Shown here piece by piece: positions 1 to 7,776 of a stretch of DNA of 64,000 nucleotides. The position numbers and the translations under genes were made by a program. Where the stretch lies: assembly GCF_040049255.1 (NCBI RefSeq), contig NZ_JBDZDR010000004.1, positions 375,777 through 439,776 on the forward strand, in the 5' to 3' direction. Numbering within the stretch: the stretch's first letter is position 1; each line of letters starts with the position of its first letter. The notes under the pieces are model-generated. The model was given only the letters and a program-made list of their open reading frames with translations, ran no database searches and was not told the origin of the DNA. This DNA comes from Pseudaminobacter sp040049255 (GTDB lineage: Bacteria; Pseudomonadota; Alphaproteobacteria; Rhizobiales; Rhizobiaceae).

Positions 1-873
1 GCCCGCGAAGATCTCGCGGGTGACCTGCATCTCTTCACCCAGCGAGGCGGCGAGATAGTCCTTCAGGCCGCCCGGAAAATGCAGCGTGGCCTTCGCCGGT
101 GTCTGGTCCTTTTCCTTGATCAGCAGCGGGTCGCAGTTCCAGCGGATTTCGACGCCGCCGAACAGATAGGCCTTGGACCTCGTCATGCGGTAGAGCCGCG
201 CCGGCTCGAACCTGGCTTCCTTGCCAAAAATCTCGGGGTCGGGGCGGAAGCGGGTCCTGGTGCCGCGCCGGTTGTGCACCTCGCCGAGATGCTCCAACTC
301 GCCGAGTGGCTTGCCGCGCGAAAAACGCTGGCGATAGAGCTGGCGGCCACGCGCCACTTCCACCTCGAGAAGGTCAGAGAGCGCATTGACCACCGAAACG
401 CCGACGCCGTGCAGGCCGCCGGAGGTCTCGTAGACCTTGGAGTCGAACTTGCCGCCGGAGTGCAGGGTGGTCAGGATGACTTCCAGCGCCGGCTTCTTGA
501 ACTTAGGGTGGGGATCGATCGGAATGCCGCGGCCGTTATCGGTGACGGTCAGGAAACCATCGGCGCCAAGCTCCACATCGATGAAGGTGGCGTGCCCGGC
601 CACCGCCTCGTCCATGGAGTTGTCGATGACTTCGGCAAACAGGTGGTGCAGCGCCTTCTCGTCGGTGCCGCCGATATACATGCCCGGCCGCCGGCGCACC
701 GGCTCCAGCCCCTCAAGAACTTCAATATCGGCTGCGCTATAGCTTTCGCCGCTCTCCTTGGCCGGCTGCGGCGCGCGCTTGGCGGCGGCTTGCACCAGCG
801 GGTCGGCCGGACGCGAGGTGGGGAGCGGCGGCTGCTTGCCGAGATTCGCAAAAAGATCGGTGCTGTCGTCCAT
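1..873 (-). CDS. parE: DNA topoisomerase IV subunit B, N-terminal part (runs off window)
   Basis: This is the N-terminal 291 residues of ParE, the ATPase subunit of topoisomerase IV, which unlinks replicated chromosomes together with ParC. The reading frame starts at an ATG ending at 873 and stays open to the window edge. The GHKL ATPase motifs are all visible: EVIDNSMDEA (N box), DNGRGIP (G1) and SGGLHGVGVSVVNALS (G2), after RRRPGMYIGGTDEKALHHL. The GGTDEKALHHLFAEVIDN context fits ParE better than GyrB. A proline/alanine-rich leader of about 45 residues precedes the ATPase domain. The gene is incomplete only because the window ends. Confidence 0.95.
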   Translation of the reverse strand, partial: MDDSTDLFANLGKQPPLPTSRPADPLVQAAAKRAPQPAKESGESYSAADIEVLEGLEPVRRRPGMYIGGTDEKALHHLFAEVIDNSMDEAVAGHATFIDVELGADGFLTVTDNGRGIPIDPHPKFKKPALEVILTTLHSGGKFDSKVYETSGGLHGVGVSVVNALSDLLEVEVARGRQLYRQRFSRGKPLGELEHLGEVHNRRGTRTRFRPDPEIFGKEARFEPARLYRMTRSKAYLFGGVEIRWNCDPLLIKEKDQTPAKATLHFPGGLKDYLAASLGEEMQVTREIFAG

Positions 874-1084
874 AGGGCGTACGGATTTCCAGTGATTCGA
901 GTTGACTGTGATATTGCCACGCTTTGCGTCGCGCGCGACAGGGTTCCCGTTCCGTTCGGGGAAATATGGGTGCTTTCTACAGGCTTCCGGCCGCAAAGCT
1001 CAAGGGGGCGGCGCCGGTAATGTTCGAGTTGGCGTTTTAGGGGCTCTGAGCAGGCGATGGGAGGCCGACGCGCCCTTCGGCCGC

Positions 1085-1363
1085 CTACTCGGGCACCAAC
1101 TCAAGTCGCAGGCGCGTGCCGGTGGCGGCAGCATAACGCCGCAAGGTCGCCAGAGTCGGCGAAACACCGCCGCCCTCAAGCCGTGCCACGGCCGATTGCG
1201 TGGTGCCGATCTTCTCCGCGAGCTCGGCCTGAGACAGATGCGCGTCGTTGCGGGCTCGGATCAGTGCCTCGATGATCTCATATTCGGCGTTCGCTTCGTC
1301 GTATTCCTTGCGAAATTCCGAATCTTTCATCCAGCGCTTTTTGAGTTCCGAAATCTTTGTCAT
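1085..1363 (-). CDS. higA: XRE-family antitoxin (HigA-like)
   Basis: A 92-residue protein with a Cro/C1-type helix-turn-helix at about residues 38-85 (HLSQAELAEKIGTTQSAVARLEGG). The N-terminal part is charged and helical (SELKKRWMKDSEFRKEYDEA). It starts 4 bases after the stop of the upstream RelE/HigB-like toxin gene, so the two form one unit in the toxin-first order typical of HigBA. It should bind both the toxin and the operator around 1681-1712 and repress the pair. The family assignment is firm; the toxin-antitoxin role is inferred from gene pairing. The 210 bases between this gene and parE carry no gene that I can see. Confidence 0.85.
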   Translation of the reverse strand: MTKISELKKRWMKDSEFRKEYDEANAEYEIIEALIRARNDAHLSQAELAEKIGTTQSAVARLEGGGVSPTLATLRRYAAATGTRLRLELVPE

Positions 1364-1367
1364 GACG

Positions 1368-1685
1368 TCACTCTTTCATACGCTCGCGGGCAAGGCTCAG
1401 TGCCCCGGCAGGTGTCTTCTGGGACTTCTTGACGAAGACATGCAGAATGATCACGCGGCGTCCGGTGACGGTCAGGTAGATGCCTCTGGCTATGCCATCG
1501 GGCCCTTTGGCCCGAAGCTCCCAAAGCTTGCCTTCGAGATGTCTGACATGCGGCTGCCGCATGCGGTCCAGCCCGAGTGTCTCAACCATCTCCATCAGCC
1601 GCAGAAGCCGCGCCCGGAGCGACACAGGCAAGGCCTCAAGCTCGTCATCGACTTCCTTGCCAAGCGTCTCGACCGTCCAGCCCAT
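1368..1685 (-). CDS. higB: RelE/HigB-like toxin (phage Gp49-like family)
   Basis: A 105-residue basic protein resembling the phage-derived Gp49-like/HigB branch of the RelE/ParE superfamily, which are mostly ribosome-dependent mRNA interferases. Family features are the central VRHLEGKLWELRAKGPDGIARGIYL-type strand region and the C-terminal basic VFVKKSQKTPAGALSLARERM. The gene precedes its antitoxin, as in higBA. Its start codon (ends at 1685) lies inside a 10-bp inverted repeat, so its mRNA leader must be very short or absent, or the operator reaches into the gene. The toxin function is inferred by family; no activity can be read from the sequence alone. Confidence 0.85.
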   Translation of the reverse strand: MGWTVETLGKEVDDELEALPVSLRARLLRLMEMVETLGLDRMRQPHVRHLEGKLWELRAKGPDGIARGIYLTVTGRRVIILHVFVKKSQKTPAGALSLARERMKE

Positions 1686-1712
1686 AGCGCTATATAGCGG
1701 ATGCGCTATGGG
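1681..1712 (-). promoter_or_regulatory. Inverted-repeat operator of the higBA pair
   Basis: Arms CCCATAGCGC (1681-1690) and GCGCTATGGG (1703-1712) are perfect inverted repeats. Nested in them is the 12-bp palindrome CGCTATATAGCG (1688-1699). The left arm covers the toxin start codon. The TATATA core could also be the -10 element on the minus strand. This is the expected place for HigA/HigBA binding. Confidence 0.6.
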
Positions 1713-1738
1713 CTTTCAACGGCGAGCGGGGTGGCCGC

Positions 1739-4549
1739 TTACTCTGCTGCGCCGAGATACTCGCTCAGCGGCGGGCACGAGCAGACCAGGTTACGGTCGC
1801 CGCCGACATTGTCGATGCGCGAAACCGGCGGCCAGTATTTTGCCGCGGTGTCGGCATTGCCGGCCGGGTAGGCGGCCTCGAGCCGCGAGTAGGGGTGCGT
1901 CCACTCGCCGGCCAGTGCTTCGGCTGCCGTGTGGGGAGCATTGACCAGCGGGTTGTCCTCGCGCGGCCACTCGCCCTTCGCCACCTTCTCGGCCTCGCCG
2001 GCAATCGCGATCATCGCCTCGCAGAAGCGGTCGACCTCGTGCTTGGGCTCGGACTCGGTCGGCTCGACCATCAGCGTTCCGGCCACCGGCCAGGACATGG
2101 TCGGCGCATGGAAGCCGTAGTCGATCAGGCGCTTGGCCACGTCCTCGACGCTGATGCCGGCTTTGTCCTTCAGCACGCGGGTGTCGAGGATGCACTCATG
2201 CGCCACGCGGCCGTTGCGGCCCTTGAACAGCACGGGGAAGTGCGGCTCGAGCTTGGCAGCAACATAGTTGGCGCTGAGGATGGCCGTCTCCGTGGCGTGC
2301 TTCAGCCCTGCGGCACCCATCATGCGGATATACATCCAGGTGATGGGCAGGATCGACGCGCTGCCGAACGGGGCGGCCGACACCGCATGCAGCGAGCCTT
2401 CGGCGACATGGCCCGGCACGTAGGGCTTCAGATGCGCCTTGACGCCGATCGGGCCGACGCCGGGGCCGCCGCCGCCATGCGGGATGCAGAAGGTCTTGTG
2501 CAGGTTCATGTGGCAGACGTCCGCGCCGATGTCGCCCGGACGCGCCAGTCCGACCAGCGCGTTCAGGTTGGCGCCGTCGAGATAGACCTGCCCGCCATGC
2601 TCGTGGATGACCGCGCAGATGTCGCGGATGCCTTCCTCGAACACGCCATGCGTCGAAGGGTAGGTGATCATCAGCGCTGCAAGGTTGTCTGCATGCTGGG
2701 CAGCCTTGGCCTTCAGGTCCTCCACGTCGACATTGCCGTCGTCGTTGCAGTGAACCACCACCACGCTCATGCCGGCCATGGCGGCGCTGGCGGGGTTGGT
2801 GCCGTGCGCCGAGGACGGGATAAGGCAGATATTGCGGTGATGGTCGCCGCGCGACTGGTGGTAATGGCGGATCGCCAAGAGGCCGGCATATTCGCCCTGG
2901 CTGCCCGCATTGGGCTGCAGTGACACGGCGTCGAAGCCGGTGATCTCTGAGAGCCAGCGGTCCAGATCGTCGATCATCTCACGATAGCCGACGGAATGGC
3001 CGGCCGGCGCGAAGGGATGCAGGTTGGCGACCGACGGCCAGCTCACCGGCATCATCTCGGCGGCTGCGTTGAGCTTCATGGTGCAGGAGCCGAGCGGGAT
3101 CATGGCGCGGTCGAGCGCCAGGTCCTTGTCGGCGAGCCTGCGCAGGAAGCGCATCATGTCCGTCTCGGAGCGGTTCTCATGAAAGACCGGCTGGGTGAGG
3201 AAACCCTTGGCCCGCGGGTTGGCGGGCAGGGACACCTTGTCGGCTGCGGCAGGCGTCGCACCGAACAGCGCGGCGATCGCCGCAAGGTCGGCCTCGGTCG
3301 AGGTCTCGTCGAAGGTCACGCCGACGCGGTTCTCGTCGAAGATGCGCAGCAGCCGGCCGTCCTTCTCGGCGGCCGCAGCGATCTCCTTGGCTTTGCCCTT
3401 CGTGACGACCGTTACCGTGTCGAAGCGGCGCGCGCCCGCCACTTCCACGCCGGCAGCCGCGAGACCTTGCGCCAGCCGCTCGGCCAGTACGTGAACCTGC
3501 GTGGCGATCGACTGCAGGCCCTGCGGGCCGTGCCAGATCGCATAGGACGCCGCCATGTTGGCCAGAAGCGCCTGCGCCGTGCAGATGTTGGAGGTCGCCT
3601 TGTCGCGGCGGATGTGCTGCTCGCGCGTCTGCAGCGCCAGCCGGTAGCCGGGGCGACCGTCGGCATCGACCGACTGGCCGACGAGGCGACCCGGCATCAG
3701 GCGGGTAAGCGCGTCGGAAACGGCGCAATAGGCAGCGTGCGGGCCGCCATAGCCCATCGGCACGCCGAAGCGCTGCATCGAACCGCAAGCAATATCGGCA
3801 CCGAGCTTGGCAGGCGCCTCGGAAATGGTCAGCGACAGCGGATCGGCGACGAAGATGACGATTGCGCCGGCCGCCTTGGCCTTCTGTATGGTTGCGGCAT
3901 GGTCGCCATAGACGCCGTGCGTGTCAGGCCAGGAGACGATGAGGGCGGCGGTGTTGTCGCCGATAGCCTCAGCGCCGACCGTGATGCCGAGTGGCTCGGC
4001 GCGCGTCCTGACCACGTCGAGCGTCTGCGGGTGCAATTCACCCGCCAGAACGACTTCGCTGCGCTTCTCGCGGTGGTGACGGAAGGCGATGCCCATGGCC
4101 TCGGCCACGGCGGTCGCCTCGTCCAGCAGCGAGGCGGAGGCGACCGGCAGGCCGGTCAGTTCCGTCACCAGCGTCTGGAAGTGGAACAGCAGTTCCAGAC
4201 GCCCCTGGCTGATCTCGGACTGGTAGGGCGTATAGGCCGTGTACCAGGCCGGATTTTCGAACAGGTTGCGCTGAATGACCGGTGGTACCCGGCACCCGTG
4301 GTAACCGGCGCCGATGAAGCTTTTCAGCACCGTGTTCTTCGCCATCTTGGCCGACAGTTCCGTTAGCGCGTCCGCCTCGCTTGCGGGCGCCGGCAGGTCC
4401 AGCGCGCGGTCGAGCCGGATCGACTTCGGCACGGCCTGTGAGATCAGCGTCTCGACTGACGGCACGCCGAGCACGGCCAGCATGGCGCGCGCGTCGGCCG
4501 TGCTCGGGCCGACATGGCGCGTTTCGAAGGGGTAGGGGGCAATGGTCAT
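1739..4549 (-). CDS. gcvP: Glycine dehydrogenase (decarboxylating), P protein
   Basis: A 936-residue single-chain P protein of the glycine cleavage system. It decarboxylates glycine with pyridoxal phosphate and passes the aminomethyl group to lipoyl-GcvH in the cytoplasm. The PLP-lysine motif NLHKTFCIPHGGGGPG is present, with the lysine near residue 685. The N-terminal half carries the paired P-protein domain (FIGAGYHGCRVPPVIQRN, YTPYQSEISQGRLE). Length matches the fused P protein (about 930-970). It is the last gene of gcvT-gcvH-gcvP, 16 bases after gcvH, and shares the riboswitch-controlled transcript. Confidence 0.98.
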   Translation of the reverse strand: MTIAPYPFETRHVGPSTADARAMLAVLGVPSVETLISQAVPKSIRLDRALDLPAPASEADALTELSAKMAKNTVLKSFIGAGYHGCRVPPVIQRNLFENPAWYTAYTPYQSEISQGRLELLFHFQTLVTELTGLPVASASLLDEATAVAEAMGIAFRHHREKRSEVVLAGELHPQTLDVVRTRAEPLGITVGAEAIGDNTAALIVSWPDTHGVYGDHAATIQKAKAAGAIVIFVADPLSLTISEAPAKLGADIACGSMQRFGVPMGYGGPHAAYCAVSDALTRLMPGRLVGQSVDADGRPGYRLALQTREQHIRRDKATSNICTAQALLANMAASYAIWHGPQGLQSIATQVHVLAERLAQGLAAAGVEVAGARRFDTVTVVTKGKAKEIAAAAEKDGRLLRIFDENRVGVTFDETSTEADLAAIAALFGATPAAADKVSLPANPRAKGFLTQPVFHENRSETDMMRFLRRLADKDLALDRAMIPLGSCTMKLNAAAEMMPVSWPSVANLHPFAPAGHSVGYREMIDDLDRWLSEITGFDAVSLQPNAGSQGEYAGLLAIRHYHQSRGDHHRNICLIPSSAHGTNPASAAMAGMSVVVVHCNDDGNVDVEDLKAKAAQHADNLAALMITYPSTHGVFEEGIRDICAVIHEHGGQVYLDGANLNALVGLARPGDIGADVCHMNLHKTFCIPHGGGGPGVGPIGVKAHLKPYVPGHVAEGSLHAVSAAPFGSASILPITWMYIRMMGAAGLKHATETAILSANYVAAKLEPHFPVLFKGRNGRVAHECILDTRVLKDKAGISVEDVAKRLIDYGFHAPTMSWPVAGTLMVEPTESEPKHEVDRFCEAMIAIAGEAEKVAKGEWPREDNPLVNAPHTAAEALAGEWTHPYSRLEAAYPAGNADTAAKYWPPVSRIDNVGGDRNLVCSCPPLSEYLGAAE

Positions 4550-4565
4550 TCAGTCACCTTTGTCC

Positions 4566-4934
4566 TTATCCGATAAGGGCTTTGTAGCCTGCTTCGTCGA
4601 GCAGGCCCGTAAGCTGGCTTTCGTCCGCCAGCTTCATCTTCCACAGCCAGCCGTCGGTGGTGGCTGCCGAGTTGACGAGCGCCGGGTCGGACGACAGGGC
4701 TGCATTGGCTTCGATGATCTCGCCGTCGACCGGCGCATAAACGTCGGAAGCCGCCTTCACGGATTCAACGACGACGGCCACGTCGCCTTTGACAACCTTG
4801 CGGCCGCTTTCCGGCAGTTCCACGAAAACCAGATCGCCGAGCTGTTCCTGGGCGTAGTCGGTTATGCCCACGGTCGCCACGCCGCCCTCGACGCGGATCC
4901 ATTCGTGGTCGTCAGTGAAATAGGTGGTTGCCAT
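4566..4934 (-). CDS. gcvH: Glycine cleavage system H protein
   Basis: A 122-residue lipoyl carrier that shuttles the aminomethyl intermediate between P, T and L proteins. The lipoyl-lysine motif VVVESVKAASDVYAP places the modified lysine at residue 60. The sequence has the usual start (TYFTDDHEWIRVEGGVATVGIT) split around the hybrid-motif domain, and the end YKALIG. It lies 7 bases after gcvT and 16 before gcvP. Its lipoylation would depend on lipoate supplied by the lipA pathway (lipA is at 29.5 kb). Complete, with nothing unusual. Confidence 0.98.
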   Translation of the reverse strand: MATTYFTDDHEWIRVEGGVATVGITDYAQEQLGDLVFVELPESGRKVVKGDVAVVVESVKAASDVYAPVDGEIIEANAALSSDPALVNSAATTDGWLWKMKLADESQLTGLLDEAGYKALIG

Positions 4935-4941
4935 GAGAAAT

Positions 4942-6039
4942 TCATCCTTTGCGATAGCGATGCTGCATGAAGGGTAGTGGGTGTATCTCGACGGGCACCT
5001 TGGTGCCGCGCACGTCTGCGAAGAGTTTTGTCTCGGGCGCCAGCGCCACCGAGACGTAGCCCATGGCCACAGGCGAACCGACGGACGGTCCGAAGCCGCC
5101 GGACGTGATGCGTCCGACCGGGTTGCCCGCCTCGTCGAAGAGGCTTGCGCCGGCGCGCACCGGCTGCCGGCCCTGCGGCTTCAGCCCCACGCGCTTTTCG
5201 GTCGCGCCTTTCTGGATTGCAGCGCGCAGCGCCTCCGCGCCCACGAACTGGCCGGAAGCGCGAAGATCCTTGGAAATGGCCCACATCAGCCCCGCGTCAA
5301 TCGGGTTTGTCTCAGGTGTGATGTCTTGGCCGTGCAGGCACAGGCCGGCTTCCAGCCGCAGGCTGTCGCGGGCGGCAAGGCCGACCCACATCACGCGCTC
5401 GTCGGCAAGCAGCGTCTCCAGCAGCGCGCGGGCGTCGGCTTCCGGCAGGCCGATCTCGAAACCGTCCTCGCCGGTGTAGCCGGAACGGCTCATGAACCAG
5501 TCCTTGCGCGGCTCGAAGCCATGCATGAACAACAGCTCGCCTGTTTCCACCCCGGCGCGCGAAAGGGCGGCCCACGCCTCGGGGCCCTGTATGGCGAGGA
5601 AAATGCGGTCGAGAGGTGTAATCGTGCAGTCGAGGCCCTGGGCCAGCTCGCGCAGATGCGCCTCGTCTACGGCTGCGTTTCCGGCATTGGCCACGACCAT
5701 GAAGCGATCGGCGCCGAGCCGGGTGATGATCAGGTCATCGATTACGCCGGCCTGCTCGTTGAGGAGGAAGGTGTATTTTGACTGGCGCTCTGCAAGCGCG
5801 AGAGGATCGAGCGGGCAGGCCTTGGCCAGAAGGGCCGCTGCCTCGGGTCCTGAGACCTCGAAAAGCTTCATGTGCGAGATGTCGAATAGGCCGACATGCT
5901 CGCGCGTATGCTGGTGCTCGGCCATCACGCCGGGCGTATAGGTAAGCGGCATCGACCATCCGGCGAATGCGCCAAAGCGCGCGCCGGCGGCACGATGCAA
6001 ATCCTCGAGGGGAAGGTTCCTGGTGTGGGCGCCCGTCAT
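4942..6039 (-). CDS. gcvT: Glycine cleavage system aminomethyltransferase (T protein)
   Basis: A 365-residue tetrahydrofolate-dependent aminomethyltransferase, first gene of the gcvTHP operon. It releases ammonia and makes 5,10-methylene-THF. Family signatures are FGAFAGWSMPLTY near the N terminus, LFDISHM, and SGYTGEDGFEI in the middle, followed by the C-terminal barrel (RITSGGFGPSVGSPVAMGYV). The start is an ATG with GGAG six bases upstream. The roughly 260-base leader before it holds a tandem glycine riboswitch. The length is normal for the family. Confidence 0.98.
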   Translation of the reverse strand: MTGAHTRNLPLEDLHRAAGARFGAFAGWSMPLTYTPGVMAEHQHTREHVGLFDISHMKLFEVSGPEAAALLAKACPLDPLALAERQSKYTFLLNEQAGVIDDLIITRLGADRFMVVANAGNAAVDEAHLRELAQGLDCTITPLDRIFLAIQGPEAWAALSRAGVETGELLFMHGFEPRKDWFMSRSGYTGEDGFEIGLPEADARALLETLLADERVMWVGLAARDSLRLEAGLCLHGQDITPETNPIDAGLMWAISKDLRASGQFVGAEALRAAIQKGATEKRVGLKPQGRQPVRAGASLFDEAGNPVGRITSGGFGPSVGSPVAMGYVSVALAPETKLFADVRGTKVPVEIHPLPFMQHRYRKG

Positions 6040-6084
6040 GACATCTCCAGAGTCGCACGTGTTCAGCCGCTACTGCGGCAGTCC

Positions 6085-6270
6085 GTGCCCCTCTGTCTGA
6101 AGCCTGAGAGACTCGCGCAACCGGAACTCTGTCGGCAGCGCTTACACCTTCGGCGCGGGGTGTTACCCCCGACTTTCCAGAGCGTCTTTCCCGTCCACGG
6201 TTCTTTTGCCTGAGAGATTTCGGGCGATTTCCCCTTCGGCGACAGCTTCCGCTGTTCTCTCCCGCAAACA
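6085..6270 (-). promoter_or_regulatory. Tandem glycine riboswitch upstream of gcvT
   Basis: Read on the minus strand, two similar aptamers lie in tandem. Each carries the conserved GCCGAAGG (complements at 6233-6240 and 6147-6154) and TCTCAGGC (complements at 6208-6215 and 6102-6109). The first opens with GGGAGAGA (about 6256-6264) and the second ends in CAGAGGGG (about 6088-6096). This matches the gcvT motif, which usually switches expression on when glycine is abundant. The expression platform should lie in the roughly 45 bases before the gcvT start. Confidence 0.93.
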
Positions 6271-6415
6271 GGTGGGTCCGTTTCCGAACCCGCGACGACT
6301 CATAGCTAGACCATGGCGGACACTTTGTCACGCCTCTTGGGCTGAAAGCGCGATTTTAATGTCGCCGAAGGTGCGACTGGGCGAAAATGAAAATATTGGG
6401 ATTGCTGCGGCCCTG

Positions 6416-6802
6416 CTAGCCGGCGAGGCGTTCCATGTCGCTCTGCAGCCGGCGGATCAGATGGCCGGTTTCCGCGTGAAGGTTGCGAAGCTTGCCGAGC
6501 TGGGCGCCCAGCACTTCCATTGTTTCGTCCTCGTGGTCATCGCCGGTTTCCACGGGCGCGGTGCCGATGCCGTGCAGCACCCAGCACGGGCTCACGCCAA
6601 GCAGGCCGGAAAGCATGCTGAGCCGTTGCGCGCCCGGCTGCGAGCGGTCGCACTCCCAGGCCTTGATGGTGGATGCTTTGACGCCGAGCCTAAGTGCGAG
6701 CTGCCTGATGCTCATGCCACTGGCCTCACGGGCCCTGGAAAGCCGGCCGCCAATGGTGTCGAAATCCGGAACTTCGTCGTAAATATTCGTGGTGTCGGAC
6801 AC
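6416..6802 (-). CDS. Small XRE-family transcriptional regulator
   Basis: A 128-residue protein with a Cro/C1-type helix-turn-helix at about residues 17-72 (GMSIRQLALRLGVKASTIKAWECDRSQPGAQRLSMLSGLLGV). An acidic stretch (ETGDDHEDETME) follows, then a probable coiled-coil tail (LGAQLGKLRNLHAETGHLIRRLQSDMERLAG) that could mediate oligomerisation. I chose the GTG ending at 6802 because AGGAGG precedes it at good spacing; the open frame continues further upstream only as antisense or shadow sequence. It lies downstream of the msrP-like gene with 181 bases between, which contain two palindromes. The regulated genes are unknown. Confidence 0.85.
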   Translation of the reverse strand: MSDTTNIYDEVPDFDTIGGRLSRAREASGMSIRQLALRLGVKASTIKAWECDRSQPGAQRLSMLSGLLGVSPCWVLHGIGTAPVETGDDHEDETMEVLGAQLGKLRNLHAETGHLIRRLQSDMERLAG

Positions 6803-6888
6803 CCGATTTGCCTCCTGTGGTTGGCTGGTTTGTCGCGCTCGCGGAAACAGAGCGCGGGTCGTCAAGGATGGTGCACCGGGGCGGCGGT

Positions 6889-6930
6889 GGCAAGTTTTTG
6901 CCGGTAAAATCGTGTAAATGCCTGTATTTA
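6889..6930 (-). promoter_or_regulatory. Two palindromes upstream of the XRE regulator
   Basis: The 181-base gap between the regulator gene and the msrP-like gene contains GGCAAGTTTTTGCC (6889-6902; 5-bp arms) and TAAATGCCTGTATTTA (6915-6930; TAAAT/ATTTA arms around six bases). This AT-rich patch in GC-rich surroundings is the likely promoter and operator region for the regulator gene. The binding protein is unproven. Confidence 0.4.
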
Positions 6931-6983
6931 GGCGAGTTTCCTGCGCTGCTTGACGCGCCGCGTCGTGGCGAATCGTCGAACCT

Positions 6984-7775
6984 TCAGATGCCGCCATACC
7001 AGTCGTAGCCGCGATCCTCCCAATATCCGCCGCGCCCGTCTCCGATGTTGGCGAAGCTGTCCACCAGCTCGATCTTGCGCAGGTATTTTGGCATCTTGTA
7101 GCCGAGCTGGCGCTCCACCCGTACGCGTAGCGGCGCGCCGTTCTCGACTGGCAGCGGTCCGCCGTTGAGGCCATATGCCAGGATGGTCTGCGGGTGGCGT
7201 GCATCGACCATGTCGACCGAGCCGTAATATTTGATCGGCCCGTCCTCGTCGTTGTCTATCGTGTCGAGGCAGTAAAACACCGCATAGCGGGCCTCAGGCT
7301 TCACCTTGGCCATGTCCAGCACCAGGGCCAGCGGCACGCCGGTCCATTTGGCAATGCAGCTCCAGCCCTCGACGCAGTCGTGCCGGGTGATCTGGGTGCG
7401 GGAGGGCATGGCCATCAGCTGGTCGCGTGAAAGTGACAGCGGATTTGCGACCAGGCCGGTGACTTCCAGCCGCCAGTCGGCGAAATTGTTGGCGAGCAGC
7501 CCCTTGTAGGTGTCGTCGTCGGGGGCGGTCACGCCGTTGGGGCGCTGTGGCTGGCGGATGTCGGCCTCGGTATATTCCTGCGCCAGCGCATCGCGACCGG
7601 CCAGCAGCCGCTGCACACGGTAGGTCAGGTCGTTGGCGCGCTCCAGCATATGCCGCACGCTGCTGTCGGTGTCGGACAGCGAATCGAAGGCATCGCAGCC
7701 CGACAGCGCCAGGCCGGATCCGCCGAGCGCGGCGGCCGTCAGGAAGCGGCGGCGGTTGATGCGGAAGCCAGCCAC
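6984..7775 (-). CDS. Molybdopterin-dependent oxidoreductase (MsrP/sulfite oxidase-like), Tat-exported
   Basis: A roughly 263-residue periplasmic enzyme of the sulfite-oxidase fold. The N terminus has a twin-arginine signal (NRRRFLTAAALGGSGLALSGC) ending in LSGC, so it may be a lipoprotein. The probable molybdenum-ligand cysteine sits in RHDCVEGWS, as in MsrP/YedY. The C-terminal part has the family pattern TILAYGLNGGPLPVENGAPLRVRVERQLGYK. I start it at the GTG ending at 7775, which has AAGGAG seven bases upstream; a GTG six codons earlier is possible. It follows the cytochrome b gene by one base. Protein-methionine-sulfoxide reduction or sulfite oxidation are both possible roles. Confidence 0.88.
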   Translation of the reverse strand: MAGFRINRRRFLTAAALGGSGLALSGCDAFDSLSDTDSSVRHMLERANDLTYRVQRLLAGRDALAQEYTEADIRQPQRPNGVTAPDDDTYKGLLANNFADWRLEVTGLVANPLSLSRDQLMAMPSRTQITRHDCVEGWSCIAKWTGVPLALVLDMAKVKPEARYAVFYCLDTIDNDEDGPIKYYGSVDMVDARHPQTILAYGLNGGPLPVENGAPLRVRVERQLGYKMPKYLRKIELVDSFANIGDGRGGYWEDRGYDWYGGI

Positions 7776-7776
7776 G

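Noticed and set aside
2996..4366. A 456-codon plus-strand frame opposite gcvP.
   Set aside because: Antisense to a complete gcvP with its PLP motif; composition is typical of a shadow frame.
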